Shown here piece by piece: positions 16,847 through 25,105 of a stretch of DNA of 64,000 nt. The stretch covers positions 1,531,049-1,595,048 of the forward strand of contig NZ_SZUA01000001.1 of NCBI RefSeq assembly GCF_005239095.1, in the 5' to 3' direction. The DNA is from Luteimonas gilva. GTDB taxonomy: Bacteria; Pseudomonadota; Gammaproteobacteria; Xanthomonadales; Xanthomonadaceae. The notes below the pieces were generated by a model, which was not told where the DNA came from, did not search any database, and was given only the letters and a program-made list of their open reading frames with translations. Position 1 is the stretch's first letter; each line of letters starts with the position of its first letter. The translations under genes and the position numbers were made by a program.

Positions 16847-17338
16847 TCAGCGCAGTATCCGCGGCAGGTCCGGCAGCTCGTTCTCGTCGACATCGCCCGG
16901 CGCGCGCGGGAAATGCTCGGCCAGCAGATCGGACACTGCGGCGACGCCGCGTAAGGCGGCCGCTTCCGGCTCGCCCGCCTTCAGCCGCTCCTCCATCAGC
17001 AGGCAGATGCCGCGCCATTGCTCGGCGCTGACCAGTGAGTCGAGGCCGCGGTCGGCGACGATTTCGATGCGATGGTCGGCCAGCAGCAGGTAGATCAGCA
17101 CGCCGTTGTTGGCCTGGGTGTCCCACACCCGCAACTGCGCGAACACTTCGCCTGCGCGATGGCGCGCGTCGCGGCCGCGCAACACGTCTAGCGCCGGCAA
17201 AGTCGATTCCACGGCGAAACAGACTTCGCCGCGATGCCGGCGCTCGCCCTCGGCGATCGCTTCGGCAATGCGCTGCAGGCTGTCCTGCGGATACAGGCTG
17301 CGCGCCGAGCGAGCGAAAAGATGGCGCAAGAGTCTCAT
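16847..17338 (-). CDS. TPM-domain protein, cytosolic or membrane-associated (second of pair)
   Basis: This 163-residue protein is almost entirely a TPM (YgcG-like) domain: IAEAIAEGERRHRGEVCFAV, LRVWDTQANNGVLIYLLLAD and HRIEIVADRGLDSLV. There is no signal peptide; the basic start MRLLRHLFARSARSL suggests membrane association. TPM domains were called phosphatases or repair factors in photosystem II biology; in bacteria next to lemA the function is unknown. The TGA of the preceding TPM gene and this ATG share one base (TGATG). It is the third gene of a LemA-TPM-TPM operon. Confidence 0.85.
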   Translation of the reverse strand: MRLLRHLFARSARSLYPQDSLQRIAEAIAEGERRHRGEVCFAVESTLPALDVLRGRDARHRAGEVFAQLRVWDTQANNGVLIYLLLADHRIEIVADRGLDSLVSAEQWRGICLLMEERLKAGEPEAAALRGVAAVSDLLAEHFPRAPGDVDENELPDLPRILR

Positions 17339-18234
17339 CACCAGCTCCCCGAGGCGCCGCCGCCTCCGCTCGAGCCGCCGCCGCCCGACCAGCCGCCGCC
17401 TCCGCCGCCGAAGCCGCCTCCCCCTCCGAAGCCACCGCCCCCGAATCCGCCGCCACCGCCGAAACCGCCCCAGTCGCCGCCGCCGCGGGCGAAACGGCCG
17501 GTCGGCACGCTCGCCAGCCCGAACAGCAGGCCGAGCACGCCGCCGGCGATGCCTATACCGAGCAGCGAGGAGATCAACCAGGCCGTACCGCCCGCCGCAC
17601 CGCCCGTGACCAGGCCGCGCACGCCCGCCGGTGCGCGCCGGAAGATGCCGCGCGCGATGTTGGCGACGATGAATGCGGCGAACAGGGCGAATATCCAGTT
17701 GCCGCCGGCGCCGTCTTCGCCGCGGTTGTCGGCCATCGGTTCGGGCAGCGGTTCGCCGTCGATCAATTTGGTCAGTGCGGCGGTCGCGTCGAGGATGCCC
17801 CCGCCGAAATCGCCGGCGCGGAATTTCGGCACCAGGTATTCCTGGATGATGCGGCCGGCGGTGATGTCCGGAATCGCGCCTTCCAGGCCGTAGCCGGGTT
17901 CGATCCGCACCCGGCGGTCGTCCTTGGCCACCACCAGCAGCACGCCGTCGTCGACGCCTTTGCGGCCGAGCTTCCATTGCTCGAAAGCGCGCACGGTGTA
18001 TTGCTCGATGGTTTCCGGCTGCGTGGTCGGAATCATCAGCACTTGCAGCTGGCTGCCTTTGCGTTGCTGCAGCGCCAGCGCCTGTTGTTCCAGTTGCTGC
18101 TTTTGTTCCGCGGTGAGCGTGCCGGTGGTGTCGATCACCGGCGAATCCAGCGGCGGAATCGTCGCCAGCGTCTGCGCCTGCGCGAATGCGCAAGCGCAGC
18201 ACAGAAGGATCAGCGCCAGGATGCGCCGGAACAC
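17338..18234 (-). CDS. TPM-domain membrane protein with glycine-rich tail (YgcG-like)
   Basis: This 298-residue exported protein has a signal peptide (about 1-20, FAQAQ), a TPM domain (about 30-150, with LTAEQKQQLEQQ, DDGVLLVVAKDDRRVRIEPG and GLEGAIPD), and a membrane region of two hydrophobic stretches (about 175-190 and 203-240). The tail from about residue 248 is almost only Gly with Phe/Trp/Ser. This is the YgcG layout: TPM outside, membrane anchor, Gly-rich end. The start is GTG. It lies 18 bp after lemA and is coupled to the next TPM gene. Co-occurrence with LemA is common in bacteria, but the joint role is not known. Confidence 0.9.
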   Translation of the reverse strand: MFRRILALILLCCACAFAQAQTLATIPPLDSPVIDTTGTLTAEQKQQLEQQALALQQRKGSQLQVLMIPTTQPETIEQYTVRAFEQWKLGRKGVDDGVLLVVAKDDRRVRIEPGYGLEGAIPDITAGRIIQEYLVPKFRAGDFGGGILDATAALTKLIDGEPLPEPMADNRGEDGAGGNWIFALFAAFIVANIARGIFRRAPAGVRGLVTGGAAGGTAWLISSLLGIGIAGGVLGLLFGLASVPTGRFARGGGDWGGFGGGGGFGGGGFGGGGGFGGGGGGWSGGGGSSGGGGASGSW

Positions 18235-18252
18235 GCCGTTATCTCCGCGCCG

Positions 18253-18891
18253 TCAGTTGGCCGGCTGCGGCTGCGGCTGTTGCTGCGGCTGCTGCGCGGG
18301 CGGCTGGTTGAAATCGACCGTCGGCGCGTTCTGGATCTGCGCTTCGTTCTCGACCGTGAAATTCGGCTTGGGCTTGTAGCCGAACACCATCGCGACCAGG
18401 TTCTGCGGGAACGAGCGGATGTAGGTGTTGTAGTCCTGCACCAGTTGGATGTAGCGGCCGCGGGCCACGGTGATCCGGTTCTCGGTGCCTTCCAGCTGGG
18501 TCTGCAGACCGAGGAAAGATTGGTCGGCCTTCAGGTTCGGATAGTTCTCGGTGACCACCATCAATCGCGACAGCGCGCTCGACAGTTCGCCCTGCGCCTG
18601 CTGGAACTTGGCCAGCGATTCTGCATCATCGGCGTTGACGTTGATCTGGCTGACCTTGGCGCGCGCTTCGGTGACCGCGGTCAACACCTGCGCCTCGTGC
18701 GCGGCGTAGCCCTTCACCGTGCTCACCAGGTTCGGAATCAGGTCGGCGCGGCGCTTGTATTGGTTCAGCACTTCGGACCAGCCGGCCTTGACCGCCTCGT
18801 CCTTCTGCTGGATCTGGTTGTAGCCGCAACCGGACAGCAGCATCGCCAGGACCGCCAACAGCACGAAACGCAAAGAAGAAGTGATACGCAT
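18253..18891 (-). CDS. lemA: LemA family lipoprotein
   Basis: This 212-residue lipoprotein has a lipobox LLSGC with Cys22 and a LemA helical domain (about 25-185). Diagnostic blocks are YNQIQQKDEAVKAGWSEVLN, YKRRADLIPNLVSTVKGYA and FPQNLVAMVFGYKPKPNF. The C-terminal tail is Gln/Pro-rich (QPPAQQPQQQPQPQ). The start at 18891 is the Met that gives the signal peptide. First gene of the LemA-TPM-TPM operon. Function in the envelope is unknown; homologues have been connected with protein quality control in the membrane. Confidence 0.93.
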   Translation of the reverse strand: MRITSSLRFVLLAVLAMLLSGCGYNQIQQKDEAVKAGWSEVLNQYKRRADLIPNLVSTVKGYAAHEAQVLTAVTEARAKVSQINVNADDAESLAKFQQAQGELSSALSRLMVVTENYPNLKADQSFLGLQTQLEGTENRITVARGRYIQLVQDYNTYIRSFPQNLVAMVFGYKPKPNFTVENEAQIQNAPTVDFNQPPAQQPQQQPQPQPAN

Positions 18892-18936
18892 GGCCCCGCT
18901 CCAGTGGGATGGCGGGGTCAATTTACCCTAAAGGCA

Positions 18937-19006
18937 GGAACTAGAGGTTAGGAACTAGAAACTAGTTCCCGCTGGCTTGGTTTCTCATCTCTAGTTTCTA
19001 GTTCCT
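18937..19006. repeat. inverted repeat built from AACTAG words
   Basis: AGGAACTAGAAACTAG at 18950-18965 is the exact reverse complement of 18991-19006, with a 25-nt loop. GGAACTAG at 18937-18944 also pairs with CTAGTTCC at 18962-18969, so alternative folds exist. It is AT-rich for this genome and unlike the GTAG-headed pairs. It lies between terC and lemA, both read leftwards, so it could end terC transcription. Confidence 0.8.
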
Positions 19007-19016
19007 CGCTTTGGAG

Positions 19017-19766
19017 CTACCACTCCCCCGCGCCGGGCACGTGGTGCTTCGCGGCCGCACGGCGCATCAGCAGGTTCAGCCACTCGACCATCACCGAGAA
19101 GCCCATCGCGAAGTAGATGTAGGGCTTGGGCACGTGCACGCCGAAGCCGTCCAGGATCAGCACCGCGCCGATCAGCAGGATGAAGGCCAGCGCCAGCATC
19201 TTCACCGTCGGATTCCCGTCGATGAACTTGCCTAGCGGATTGGCCGCCAGCAGCATGATCGCCACCGCCAGCAGGATCGCGAACACCATGATCGGGATGT
19301 GCTGGGCCATGCCGACCGCGGTGATCACCGAGTCCAGCGAGAACACGATGTCGATCACCGCGATCTGGGCGATCACCACCCAGAACACCTGCGAGGATTT
19401 CGTGGTGCGCGGATCCTCGTCCTCGCCGCCGCTGATCAGGTCGCGTATCTCAAGCGTGCCTTTCACCAGCAGAAACACGCCTCCCAGGATCAGCACCAGG
19501 TCGCGGATCGAAATGCCCATGCCGAACAGCACGAACAAGTCGCGTTCCATCCGCGCCAGGAAGGCGAGCATGACCAGCAGCAAGATCCGGGTGATGCACG
19601 CCACCGCGATGCCGATCTTGCGCGCGACCGGGCGCCGGTGTTCGGGCAGCCGGCCGACGGCGATCGAGATGAACACCAAATTGTCGATGCCGAGCACGAT
19701 TTCCAGCGCGCTCAAGGTCACCAGGGTCAGCCATGCATCGGGAGAAGCCAGGAAACTCAGATCCAT
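19017..19766 (-). CDS. TerC-family integral membrane protein
   Basis: This 249-residue protein has about seven membrane helices. TerC hallmarks are EIVLGIDNLVFISIAV in the first helix, with acidic residues inside the membrane, and VIDIVFSLDSVITAVGM in the middle. The family exports or handles metal ions (manganese and others), and recent work places it with membrane-protein metalation at the Sec translocon. The middle loop EDEDPRTTKSSQ is cytoplasmic. It begins 15 bp after the dgkA stop, so the two are probably co-transcribed. TerC proteins often carry a CBS-domain tail; this one does not. Confidence 0.9.
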   Translation of the reverse strand: MDLSFLASPDAWLTLVTLSALEIVLGIDNLVFISIAVGRLPEHRRPVARKIGIAVACITRILLLVMLAFLARMERDLFVLFGMGISIRDLVLILGGVFLLVKGTLEIRDLISGGEDEDPRTTKSSQVFWVVIAQIAVIDIVFSLDSVITAVGMAQHIPIMVFAILLAVAIMLLAANPLGKFIDGNPTVKMLALAFILLIGAVLILDGFGVHVPKPYIYFAMGFSVMVEWLNLLMRRAAAKHHVPGAGEW

Positions 19767-19781
19767 TCGTGTCTCACATCG

Positions 19782-20162
19782 TCAGAGGTAGCGCGAGCCG
19801 AGGATCGCGCCCCAGACCAGCAATACGTTGAGCATCAATACGAAAACCGCCGCCGACCCCATGTCTTTGGCGCGTCCGGCGAGTTCGTGGTGCTCGGGGC
19901 CGTAGCGTTCGATCACCGCTTCGACCGCCGAATTGAGCAATTCGATGCTCAGCACCAGCAGCATCGAACCGATCAGCAATGCGCGCTCGACGCCGGTTTC
20001 GCCCAGCCACCAGCCGATCGGGGCGAGCACCGCGAACAGGTAGACCTCCAGGCGGAACGAAGACTCGTGCAACCAGGCCGCGCGCAGGCCTTGCAGCGAC
20101 CAGACCGCGGCCTTCATCACCCGGATCGGGCCGCGCGGCAGATGGCCGAATTCGTCCGCCAT
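19782..20162 (-). CDS. dgkA: diacylglycerol kinase DgkA
   Basis: This 126-residue trimeric inner-membrane kinase phosphorylates diacylglycerol, a by-product of periplasmic glucan and LPS decoration, back to phosphatidic acid. Three membrane helices are visible. The active-site blocks are ELLNSAVEAVIERYG (catalytic Glu) and ELAGRAKDMGSAAVFV (KDxGSAAV). The N-terminal ESSFRLEV surface helix is also present. First gene of the dgkA-terC pair; 255 bp of noncoding DNA separate it from the divergent SGNH gene. Confidence 0.95.
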   Translation of the reverse strand: MADEFGHLPRGPIRVMKAAVWSLQGLRAAWLHESSFRLEVYLFAVLAPIGWWLGETGVERALLIGSMLLVLSIELLNSAVEAVIERYGPEHHELAGRAKDMGSAAVFVLMLNVLLVWGAILGSRYL

Positions 20163-20250
20163 ACGCGCTCAAACCGCTGCCGTCCGCGCCGCGGCGCGGA
20201 AAAAAGAAACGGGAAATGCCGGAACAACGCTACTGCGATGGAGCGGTGAG

Positions 20251-20266
20251 GGCTCGATGACGAGCC
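20251..20266. other. short perfect hairpin in a divergent intergenic region
   Basis: GGCTCG-ATGA-CGAGCC forms a perfect 6-bp stem with a 4-nt loop, in the 255-bp gap between divergent dgkA and the SGNH gene. It could be an operator or chance; no T-run follows. Nothing else recognisable was seen in 20163-20417. Confidence 0.3.
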
Positions 20267-20417
20267 GCGTTGAGTCGAGCATGCAGGGTCTCGGGTTGGC
20301 CGATGGCCGAACCAGCCGATTTTGCCATAAGGGCGCGCGCCGCGACCTGTGCCGGCCGGTTTGCAAAGCGATGACCGGGCTGTTTCACTGGTCCGCGACC
20401 CCTGCCGGAAACCGCCC

Positions 20418-21128
20418 ATGCGCCTGTCTGACGCGCGCCTGTTTTTTCTGTCTGCAATCGCTGTCGTAACGGTCGCCGCCGGCTGTGCGGGCGTCCCGGC
20501 GGCCCCAGCCCCCGTTTCGCCGCCCGTCGATCCGCCGTCCTCGCCGGAATGGACGCAGGACATGGCCCGTTTCGACGCGGAGGACGCGGCCCATGCGCCG
20601 CCTGCGCGTCCGATCGTGTTCACCGGCAGTTCTTCGGTCCGATTGTGGGCCTCGCTGGGCGCCGATTTCCCGGGCCGGCCCGTGCTCAATCGCGGCTTCG
20701 GCGGCTCGCAATTGCGCGACGTGGTGCATTACGCGGACCAGGTCGCGATCCGTTATCGGCCGCGCATGATCGTGGTCTACGCCGGCGACAACGACATCGA
20801 CGCCAAGCGCACGCCGCAACAGGTGCATTCGGATTTCGTCGCGCTGATCGCGCGGCTGCGCAAGGACCTGCCGGACACGCCGATCGCCTATCTGTCGATC
20901 AAGCCCAGCCCGCTGCGCGTCGCGCAATTGCCCGCCCAGCGCGAGGCGAATGCGTTGATCCGGGCCGAAGCGAATAAATGGCGGCGGGTGGAGTTCATCG
21001 ACGTGACGGCGCCGATGCTGGATGCGAGCGGGCAACCGCGCGGCGAATTGTTCATGGCCGACCGATTGCACATGAACGCGGAAGGTTATGCGGTGTGGCG
21101 GAAGGTCGTCGCGCCGTATTTGAAATAG
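20418..21128 (+). CDS. SGNH/GDSL-family hydrolase lipoprotein
   Basis: This 236-residue lipoprotein has a lipobox VAAGC (Cys23) after a hydrophobic signal, then a Pro-rich spacer. The SGNH hydrolase domain (about 62-236) shows the nucleophile block VFTGSSSVRLW (Ser71 or Ser72), a Gly block NRGFGGSQL, the Asn block YAGDNDI and the catalytic Asp215/His218 in ADRLHMNAEGY. Such enzymes are esterases, lipases or carbohydrate acetylesterases; the substrate is open. The ATG at 20418 is preferred because it starts the signal peptide. It is monocistronic and faces the ABC operon. Confidence 0.87.
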   Translation: MRLSDARLFFLSAIAVVTVAAGCAGVPAAPAPVSPPVDPPSSPEWTQDMARFDAEDAAHAPPARPIVFTGSSSVRLWASLGADFPGRPVLNRGFGGSQLRDVVHYADQVAIRYRPRMIVVYAGDNDIDAKRTPQQVHSDFVALIARLRKDLPDTPIAYLSIKPSPLRVAQLPAQREANALIRAEANKWRRVEFIDVTAPMLDASGQPRGELFMADRLHMNAEGYAVWRKVVAPYLK

Positions 21129-21140
21129 CTGTTCGCTTGT

Positions 21141-21271
21141 GTGGAGCGGAGCTTGCTCCGCTGCCCTTGCCGTTGCTCTTCGTAAGATCGGCTTTAGCCG
21201 CGAGCCCCTTCCTCCCAATTGCAACATCGCGGCGATTCGGAGCCGAAGCAGCGGAGCAAGCTCCGCTCTAC
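21141..21271. repeat. REP pair, GCGGAGC arm family, with a second REP fragment nested inside
   Basis: GTGGAGCGGAGCTTGCTCCG begins at 21141 and its mate CGGAGCAAGCTCCGCTCTAC ends at 21271. In the spacer, 21181-21205 reads CGTAAGATCGGCTTTAGCCG and then CGAGC, a decayed single unit of the other (GCGGC) family. So one element has landed in or recombined with another. It lies between convergent genes. Confidence 0.85.
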
Positions 21272-21282
21272 ACAAGCAAGGC

Positions 21283-22518
21283 CTACTGCTGGCGCAGCGC
21301 CTCGATCGGATCCAGCTGCGACGCCTTGCGCGCCGGGTAGTAACCGAAGAACAAACCGGTCGCGATCGAGAAAGCGGTGGCCAAGCCGATCACCTTCTCG
21401 TTCAAGGCCACCGGCAACTCGCTGAACTTGCTCACCAGCAATGCGCCGACGATGCCCACCGCGATGCCGATCACGCCGCCGATCAGCGAGATCAGCATAG
21501 CCTCGGCCAGGAATTGCCGGCGCACGTCGCCGGGACCGGCGCCGACCGCCATGCGCAGGCCGATTTCGCGGATCCGTTCGGTCACCGACACCAGCATGAT
21601 GTTCATGATGCCGATGCCGCCGATGATCAGGCAGATGCTCGCCACCGCGCCCAGCATCTTCGACATCAGGTTCGTGGTGGCCGTGCGCGTGGCGACGATC
21701 TCGGAGATGTTGCGAACGGTGAAATCGTCGTCGTCGCCGGGCTTGATCTTGTGGCGCTGGCGCAGCAGCGCTTCGACTTCGCCCTGCGTGTAGGTCAGGT
21801 CCTTGGCGTCGGCCACGGTCAGCGAAATCTGCATCACCGCGCTCGGCGGCAGGCCCATCATGCCCATCAAGCGGCGACGCCCGGTTTCCAGCGGCACCAT
21901 CACCACATCGTCCTGGTCCTGGCCGAAACCGCCTTGGCCCTTCGGCGCCAGAGTGCCGACCACGGTGAACGGTACGCGGCCCAAGCGCACGGTCTGGCCG
22001 ATGCCGCTGTCGTCGCCGAACAGTTCGCGGCGCACGGTTTCGCCCAGGATCACTTCCTTGCCCGCGCTGCTGTAGTCCTGCGCGTCGAACATTTCGCCGT
22101 TGGCCAGAGTCCAACCGTTGATGTCGAAGAAATCGGGCTGCACGCCCTGCCAATTGCTGGACCAATTGTTCTCGGCGTACACCACCTGGGTGCCGCCGCG
22201 CAGCGCCCCGGCCACGTACTGCACTTCCGGTATCTCGTTGCGGATCGCGTCGACGTCGCCTTCGGTGAGGGTGAAGAAGCTGCTCGAACTCATCCGCACG
22301 CCGCCCGCGCCGCGGTTGGCGCCGGGCGATATGTCCAGCCGCTGCGAGCCCAGGCCCGACACCAGCTTGTCGATTTCGGCTTGGGTGCCCTGCCCGACCG
22401 ACACCATCACGATCACGGCGGCGATGCCGATGATCACGCCCAGCGAAGTCAGCGCGCTGCGCAGCCAATTGCCGCGCAGGGCGAAGATCGCGGTACGCAG
22501 GATGTCGGCGAAATTCAT
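21283..22518 (-). CDS. ABC transporter permease (MacB/FtsX family)
   Basis: This 411-residue inner-membrane protein has the MacB layout: a first helix (about 20-40), a large periplasmic domain (about 45-280) and three C-terminal helices (about 285-400) with the FtsX motif RIREIGLRMAVGAGPGDVRRQF. It transmits ATPase motion to a periplasmic adaptor for export of a peptide, toxin or lipid across the envelope. The N-terminal LRTAIFALRGNWLRSALTSL is typical. Its ATG overlaps the ATPase stop (ATGA), so ATPase and permease are split proteins here whereas E. coli MacB is one fused chain. The substrate is unknown. Confidence 0.93.
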   Translation of the reverse strand: MNFADILRTAIFALRGNWLRSALTSLGVIIGIAAVIVMVSVGQGTQAEIDKLVSGLGSQRLDISPGANRGAGGVRMSSSSFFTLTEGDVDAIRNEIPEVQYVAGALRGGTQVVYAENNWSSNWQGVQPDFFDINGWTLANGEMFDAQDYSSAGKEVILGETVRRELFGDDSGIGQTVRLGRVPFTVVGTLAPKGQGGFGQDQDDVVMVPLETGRRRLMGMMGLPPSAVMQISLTVADAKDLTYTQGEVEALLRQRHKIKPGDDDDFTVRNISEIVATRTATTNLMSKMLGAVASICLIIGGIGIMNIMLVSVTERIREIGLRMAVGAGPGDVRRQFLAEAMLISLIGGVIGIAVGIVGALLVSKFSELPVALNEKVIGLATAFSIATGLFFGYYPARKASQLDPIEALRQQ

Positions 22519-23222
22519 GCCGCCGCTCCGGTTTGTTCGTGCAGCTCGCCGTCGTGCATCAGGTAGATGCGGTCGGCGTGCGCGGCGACTTCGGCGTCGT
22601 GGGTGATCAGCACCACGGTATGGTCCTCGTCGCGCAGGCGCTTGAATAAGGCCAGGATTTCTTCACCGGTCTTGGAATCCAGGGCGCCGGTCGGCTCGTC
22701 GGCGAGCAGGATCGGCGGCTTGTTGATCAAGGCGCGCGCGATCGCCACGCGTTGCTGTTGGCCGCCCGACAATTCGCTGGGCCGGTGGCCCGCGCGCTCG
22801 GACAAACCCACCGCGGCCAAGGCCTCCTGCGCCAAGCGCTTGCGTTCGGCCGGCGGTATTTGCGCATAGCCCAGCGGCATCGCCACGTTCTCCAGCGCGC
22901 TCATGCGCGGCAGCAGATTGAAGCCTTGGAACACGAAGCCGATCTTGTCCCGGCGCAGCGTCGCCAATTCTTCTTTGTCGAGCGTGGATACGTCGACGCC
23001 GTCGCACTCGTACTTGCCGCTGCTGGGCGTATCCAGGCAGCCGATCAGGTTCATCAGCGTCGACTTGCCCGAGCCCGACGGCCCCATGATCGCGACGAAA
23101 TCGCCGCGCCCGATCGAAAGGTCGACGCCTTTCAGCGCGACGACCTCGGCTTCGGTGCCGGGCGAGTACACCTTGCCCAACGCTTGGGTGCGGATCACCG
23201 CGATCGGTGCCGGTTCGCTCAT
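22515..23222 (-). CDS. ABC transporter ATP-binding protein (MacB/LolD type)
   Basis: This 235-residue ATPase drives the permease downstream. Walker A is GPSGSGKST (about 51-59), the signature is LSGGQQQRVAIARAL, Walker B is ILLADEPTGALDS, and the H-loop is VLITHD. LGKVYSPGTEAEVVALKGVD at the start and LIGCLDTPSSGKY are of the MacB/LolD group. Its ATG overlaps the stop of the adaptor gene upstream, and its stop overlaps the permease start, so all three genes are coupled. There is no fused membrane domain. Confidence 0.95.
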   Translation of the reverse strand: MSEPAPIAVIRTQALGKVYSPGTEAEVVALKGVDLSIGRGDFVAIMGPSGSGKSTLMNLIGCLDTPSSGKYECDGVDVSTLDKEELATLRRDKIGFVFQGFNLLPRMSALENVAMPLGYAQIPPAERKRLAQEALAAVGLSERAGHRPSELSGGQQQRVAIARALINKPPILLADEPTGALDSKTGEEILALFKRLRDEDHTVVLITHDAEVAAHADRIYLMHDGELHEQTGAAA

Positions 23223-24757
23223 TTCGCCGCCGCGGCGCGCTCGCCGGTCACGACCTCGTCGCCCTGCTGGATCGGACCCGACACTTCGGTGCTGGTGCCG
23301 TCGCTGGCGCCGACGCGCACCATCGTCATCTGAGGCTTGCCGTCGACCAGCTTGTACAGCGGCGCGCGCTTGGCGCCGACCAGCGCGGCGATCTGCGCAT
23401 CCCACTGCTTCTGCTGCTCCGGCGACAAGGTGGCGCGGAACGGCGCGAACTGCTGGGTGGTGCGTTCGATCATGCGCTGGCGGATCTGCGCCTGCAGGTC
23501 GCCGCCCGAGCCGCCCATCACGATGCGCATGCCGCCGCCGCCCGGACCGCCGCCGCGGCCGAACAGGCCGTTGCCGCCGCCGCTGGATTGCGGCGCCATG
23601 CGCGCGGCCATGCGTTCGCGCATGGCTTGTATCGCCGCGTCGAACGCCGCCTGCTGTTGTGCATTGAGCTTCAGGCCCGAAGCGACGCGCGCCAGGTCCT
23701 CGCTCATGCCGCCGCCGCGCATCTGCACCACTTGCGGTCCGCCCTGCGGCCCGGCCGCGCCTTCTTCGGCGGTGGGCTTGTAGCGCAACGCGGCGTTGGA
23801 CACTTTCAGCACATCGTTGCGGCGGCTGACTTCGATCTCGGCGTTCACGGTCAATCCCGGCAACAGCGTGCCGTCGCTGTTGTCGACGGTGACCACGACC
23901 GGATACGTCACCACGTTGTTGGTGGTGGTCGCCGACAAGCGCACCTGGTCGACCACGCCTTTGAATTGGCGGTCGGCGAAAGCGTCGGCGGTGAAGGTGA
24001 CCGGCTGGCCGACTTTGACCTGGCCGATGTCGGCTTCGTCCACGGCCAATTCGATCTTCATCTTGGCCAGGTCTTCGGCGATCTTGAACAGCTCCGGCGC
24101 CTGCAAGCTGGCGGCCACGGTTTGGCCGGGCTCGATGGTGCGGGTCAGCACCACGCCGTCCACGGGCGAACGGATCACGGTGCGGCCCAGATTGATCCGC
24201 GTCGTTTGCGTGGATGCGGTTTGCTGGCGGATTTGCGCCTGCGCCGAGTTCACCTGCGCCTGGGCCTGGTCGCGCGCGGCGCGGGCCAGGTCGACGTCGC
24301 TCTGCGCGACGAGTTTCTGTTTGCCGAGGTCGGCCTTGCGCTGGTAGTCGAGTTCGGCGTTGCGCAAGGCCGCCTGCATCTGCCGCAGCGAAGCCTGCGC
24401 GCTGGCGATCGCGGCCGAGCCTTGCTGGATCTGCGCTTCGTAGCTGGACGGATCGATCTTGGCGATGATCTGGTCCTTCTTGACCCGGTCGTTGAAGTCG
24501 ACCAGCACGTCGGTCACCTGGCCGGAGATCTGGCTGCCGACGGTGACCGTGGAGATCGCGCTGAGCGTGCCCGTGGCGGAAATCGCGACCCGGATATTGC
24601 CGCGCTCGACCTGCGTGGTGCGGTAGCCGCCTTCGGCGGCGGCGGCTTTGCGCTGGTTCCAGAACCAGAAAGCGGCGGCGGCGAGCGCCAGCACGGCCAC
24701 GGCGATGCCGATCCGGCGGTACAAGCGGTTGGAAGAGGCTTTGCGGTTGGCGCTCAT
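23219..24757 (-). CDS. MacA-like periplasmic adaptor with a large C-terminal insertion
   Basis: This 512-residue membrane-fusion protein links an ABC permease to an outer-membrane channel. It has a membrane anchor (about 16-31), a lipoyl/barrel-sandwich start (GNIRVAISATGTLSAI), a coiled-coil hairpin (about 105-180), a second lipoyl half (TVIRSPVDGVVLTRTIEPGQ) and a beta-barrel (about 235-325). E. coli MacA has about 370 residues. The extra length is about 331-466: Gly-rich linkers around two helical blocks with LNAQQQAAFDAAI and LSPEQQKQWDAQIAALVGAK, like LTxxQ motifs of Spy/CpxP proteins. The last strand (MTMVRVGASDGTSTEV) resumes after it. The start at 24757 is chosen over a Met 15 codons earlier, which would add a charged stretch. 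First gene of the coupled export operon. Confidence 0.9.
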   Translation of the reverse strand: MSANRKASSNRLYRRIGIAVAVLALAAAAFWFWNQRKAAAAEGGYRTTQVERGNIRVAISATGTLSAISTVTVGSQISGQVTDVLVDFNDRVKKDQIIAKIDPSSYEAQIQQGSAAIASAQASLRQMQAALRNAELDYQRKADLGKQKLVAQSDVDLARAARDQAQAQVNSAQAQIRQQTASTQTTRINLGRTVIRSPVDGVVLTRTIEPGQTVAASLQAPELFKIAEDLAKMKIELAVDEADIGQVKVGQPVTFTADAFADRQFKGVVDQVRLSATTTNNVVTYPVVVTVDNSDGTLLPGLTVNAEIEVSRRNDVLKVSNAALRYKPTAEEGAAGPQGGPQVVQMRGGGMSEDLARVASGLKLNAQQQAAFDAAIQAMRERMAARMAPQSSGGGNGLFGRGGGPGGGGMRIVMGGSGGDLQAQIRQRMIERTTQQFAPFRATLSPEQQKQWDAQIAALVGAKRAPLYKLVDGKPQMTMVRVGASDGTSTEVSGPIQQGDEVVTGERAAAAK

Positions 24758-25105
24758 GCGGTCCGGTCGCTGGGGTTCGACGGACGCTAACGCATCCGCC
24801 ATGAAAAGGTTGACTGTAGAGCTTAACGGGAGCCGATAGTTCCGGCGCGGACGTTCCCGGGCCTAGATGCTAGGAGGCCGAAAAGGGTCGCATTTCAGAC
24901 GCAAGCCGCGTGCAGAAGCGGACGCCATAACCCCTCTCCCGCCGGGAGAGGGGTTGGGGTGAGGTTCTGCGAAGCGTCGTTCCCGCGGATGCGTGCGAGT
25001 CGGCAAACGAGCGCTGCGATCTTTTCCATCGCCGCTTCGCCGAACCCTCATCCGCCCTTCGGGCACCTTCTCCCCGATGGGAGAAGGAAGTGTAGATCCG
25101 CGAAC
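24758..25105. repeat. intergenic region with two copies of a CCCTC...GGGAGAGGG element
   Basis: No gene is supported in these 348 bases. 24930-24964 holds CCCCTCTCCCGCCGGGAGAG plus GGGTTGGGGTGAGG. 25045-25087 holds the same element in the opposite direction, with an extra small hairpin (CCGCCCTTCGGGC) and a changed stem (CTTCTCCC/GGGAGAAG). Related copies are at 29006-29040 and 59760-59781. The region separates the adaptor gene, which starts here and reads left, from the sensor kinase, which ends here. The hairpins could stop transcription from the kinase operon. Confidence 0.7.
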
